Shown here: positions 63,470 through 64,000 of the stretch, one piece after another | How positions within the stretch are numbered: the first letter of the stretch is position 1 | Layout of the letters: every line of letters starts with the position of its first letter | Assembly: GCF_002174125.1 (NCBI RefSeq) | Contig: NZ_NEXX01000001.1 | Coordinates: forward strand, 1 to 64,000 | Reading direction: 5' to 3' | Length of the DNA stretch: 64,000 bases | DNA from: Acinetobacter populi | Lineage (GTDB): Bacteria > Pseudomonadota > Gammaproteobacteria > Pseudomonadales > Moraxellaceae | Made by a program: the position numbers and the translations under genes | The notes under the pieces: model-generated | Database searches by the model: none | Told to the model about the DNA's origin: nothing | Seen by the model: only the letters and a program-made list of their open reading frames with translations

Positions 63470-64000
63470 ATGTCTACAAATCGTATTCGTTTAGCTGCTG
63501 TACAAGATAAAGTCATGCCAGTTGAACAGGCTGTACAACTGATTAAAAATGGCATGGTTGTGGGTATGAGTGGCTTTGGCGGTGCAGGCGATGCCAAAAG
63601 TTTGCCTTTGGCACTGGCAGAACACACCAAGACCCATCCGCTTAAAATTTCCTTTGTCACAGGGGCCAGTCTAGGTAATCAGATTGATGGCAAGCTTGCC
63701 GCTGCCCATGCCCTGTCACGTCGTATGCCCTTTCAGGCAGATCCCGTATTACGTAAAGCCATTAACAGTGGCGAAGTGATGTTTATCGATCAGCATTTAT
63801 CTGAAACATTAGATCAAATGCGCCATCATATGATTGCGAAACCTGATATTGCCATTATTTCTGCGGTTGCCATTACCGAAGAAGGCTATATCATTCCAAC
63901 CTCATCAGTTGGTAATTCTGCGGGTTTTGTCGATATGGCAAAACAAGTGATTGTAGAAATTGATCACACCCTGCCTGTAACGTTGGAAGGTGTGCATGAT
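63470..64000 (+). CDS. Acetyl-CoA hydrolase / succinate CoA-transferase family, N-terminal part
   Basis: Starts at ATG 63470 (AGGTGA 11-16 bp upstream) and is open to the right edge; 177 codons visible. MSTNRIRLAAVQDKVMPVEQ, then AVQLIKNGMVVGMSGFGGAG and the later DIAIISAVAITEEGYIIPTS match the Cat1/AarC-type CoA-transferases. The catalytic Glu is beyond the edge. With the thiolase it would link acetyl-CoA to acetate or succinyl-CoA metabolism. Confidence 0.9.
   Translation, partial: MSTNRIRLAAVQDKVMPVEQAVQLIKNGMVVGMSGFGGAGDAKSLPLALAEHTKTHPLKISFVTGASLGNQIDGKLAAAHALSRRMPFQADPVLRKAINSGEVMFIDQHLSETLDQMRHHMIAKPDIAIISAVAITEEGYIIPTSSVGNSAGFVDMAKQVIVEIDHTLPVTLEGVHD

Overview
The window looks like a chromosomal segment of an Acinetobacter species. 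Support comes from the low G+C, the Acinetobacter-style Bap-like adhesin with its own type I secretion operon, and core gene neighbourhoods such as efp/epmB, cstA with its small partner, a transglutaminase/DUF58/MoxR operon and a degenerate-EAL FimX-like protein. Species is not determinable by eye.

Layout. (1) 1-6544, minus strand: the N-terminal part of a giant BapA-prefix adhesin with 309-bp near-identical repeats, followed (upstream in transcription) by a HlyD-type adaptor, a LapB-like ABC exporter and a TolC-like outer-membrane protein. (2) 7091-44234: a 37.1-kb genomic island bounded by a 51-bp direct repeat. The right copy is the 3' part of an intact tRNA-Val(GAC) gene; the left copy is a loose tRNA 3' fragment. 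A tyrosine integrase and a small xis-like gene sit next to the tRNA, and a MobA/MobL relaxase with a 22-bp-period repeat array lies further in, so this is best read as an integrative mobilizable element. (3) 44185-64000: ordinary chromosome: tRNA-Val, tgpA-like/DUF58/moxR, ybdD/cstA, efp and divergent epmB, a PilZ-like protein and an EAL protein, rpmE, a bile-acid-symporter-like protein, gloA, a TetR regulator, and an acyl-CoA dehydrogenase / thiolase / CoA-transferase group running off the right edge.

Island cargo. The main cargo is a DNA phosphorothioation system: dndBCDE on the plus strand (10235-15182) facing dptFGH on the minus strand (17552-25694). DndCDE put sulfur into the DNA backbone with help from a cysteine desulfurase that is not in this window, DndB is the usual regulator, and DptFGH is the restriction arm that attacks unmodified DNA. 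Between the two arms lie three less familiar genes: a second DGQHR-domain protein, an unrecognised 307-residue protein, and a 106-residue protein placed as fourth gene of the dpt operon. DptH carries an 11-copy, 9-bp in-frame tandem repeat just before its ATPase domain, and an IS30-type element sits immediately upstream of dptF.

The rest of the island holds many toxin-antitoxin remnants, in most of which the antitoxin is intact and the toxin is missing, truncated or frameshifted. It also has an envelope cluster with a lipoprotein-type subtilisin autotransporter, an IS3 remnant, one intact and one broken HipBA pair, and two stretches with the sequence-A / complement / sequence-A arrangement typical of P4 CI / phage C4 antisense RNAs. 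The second stretch (35957-36190) has a good promoter and a GCAA-capped hairpin. These RNA candidates, the genes between dnd and dpt, and the iteron-like array are the least-described parts of the window.
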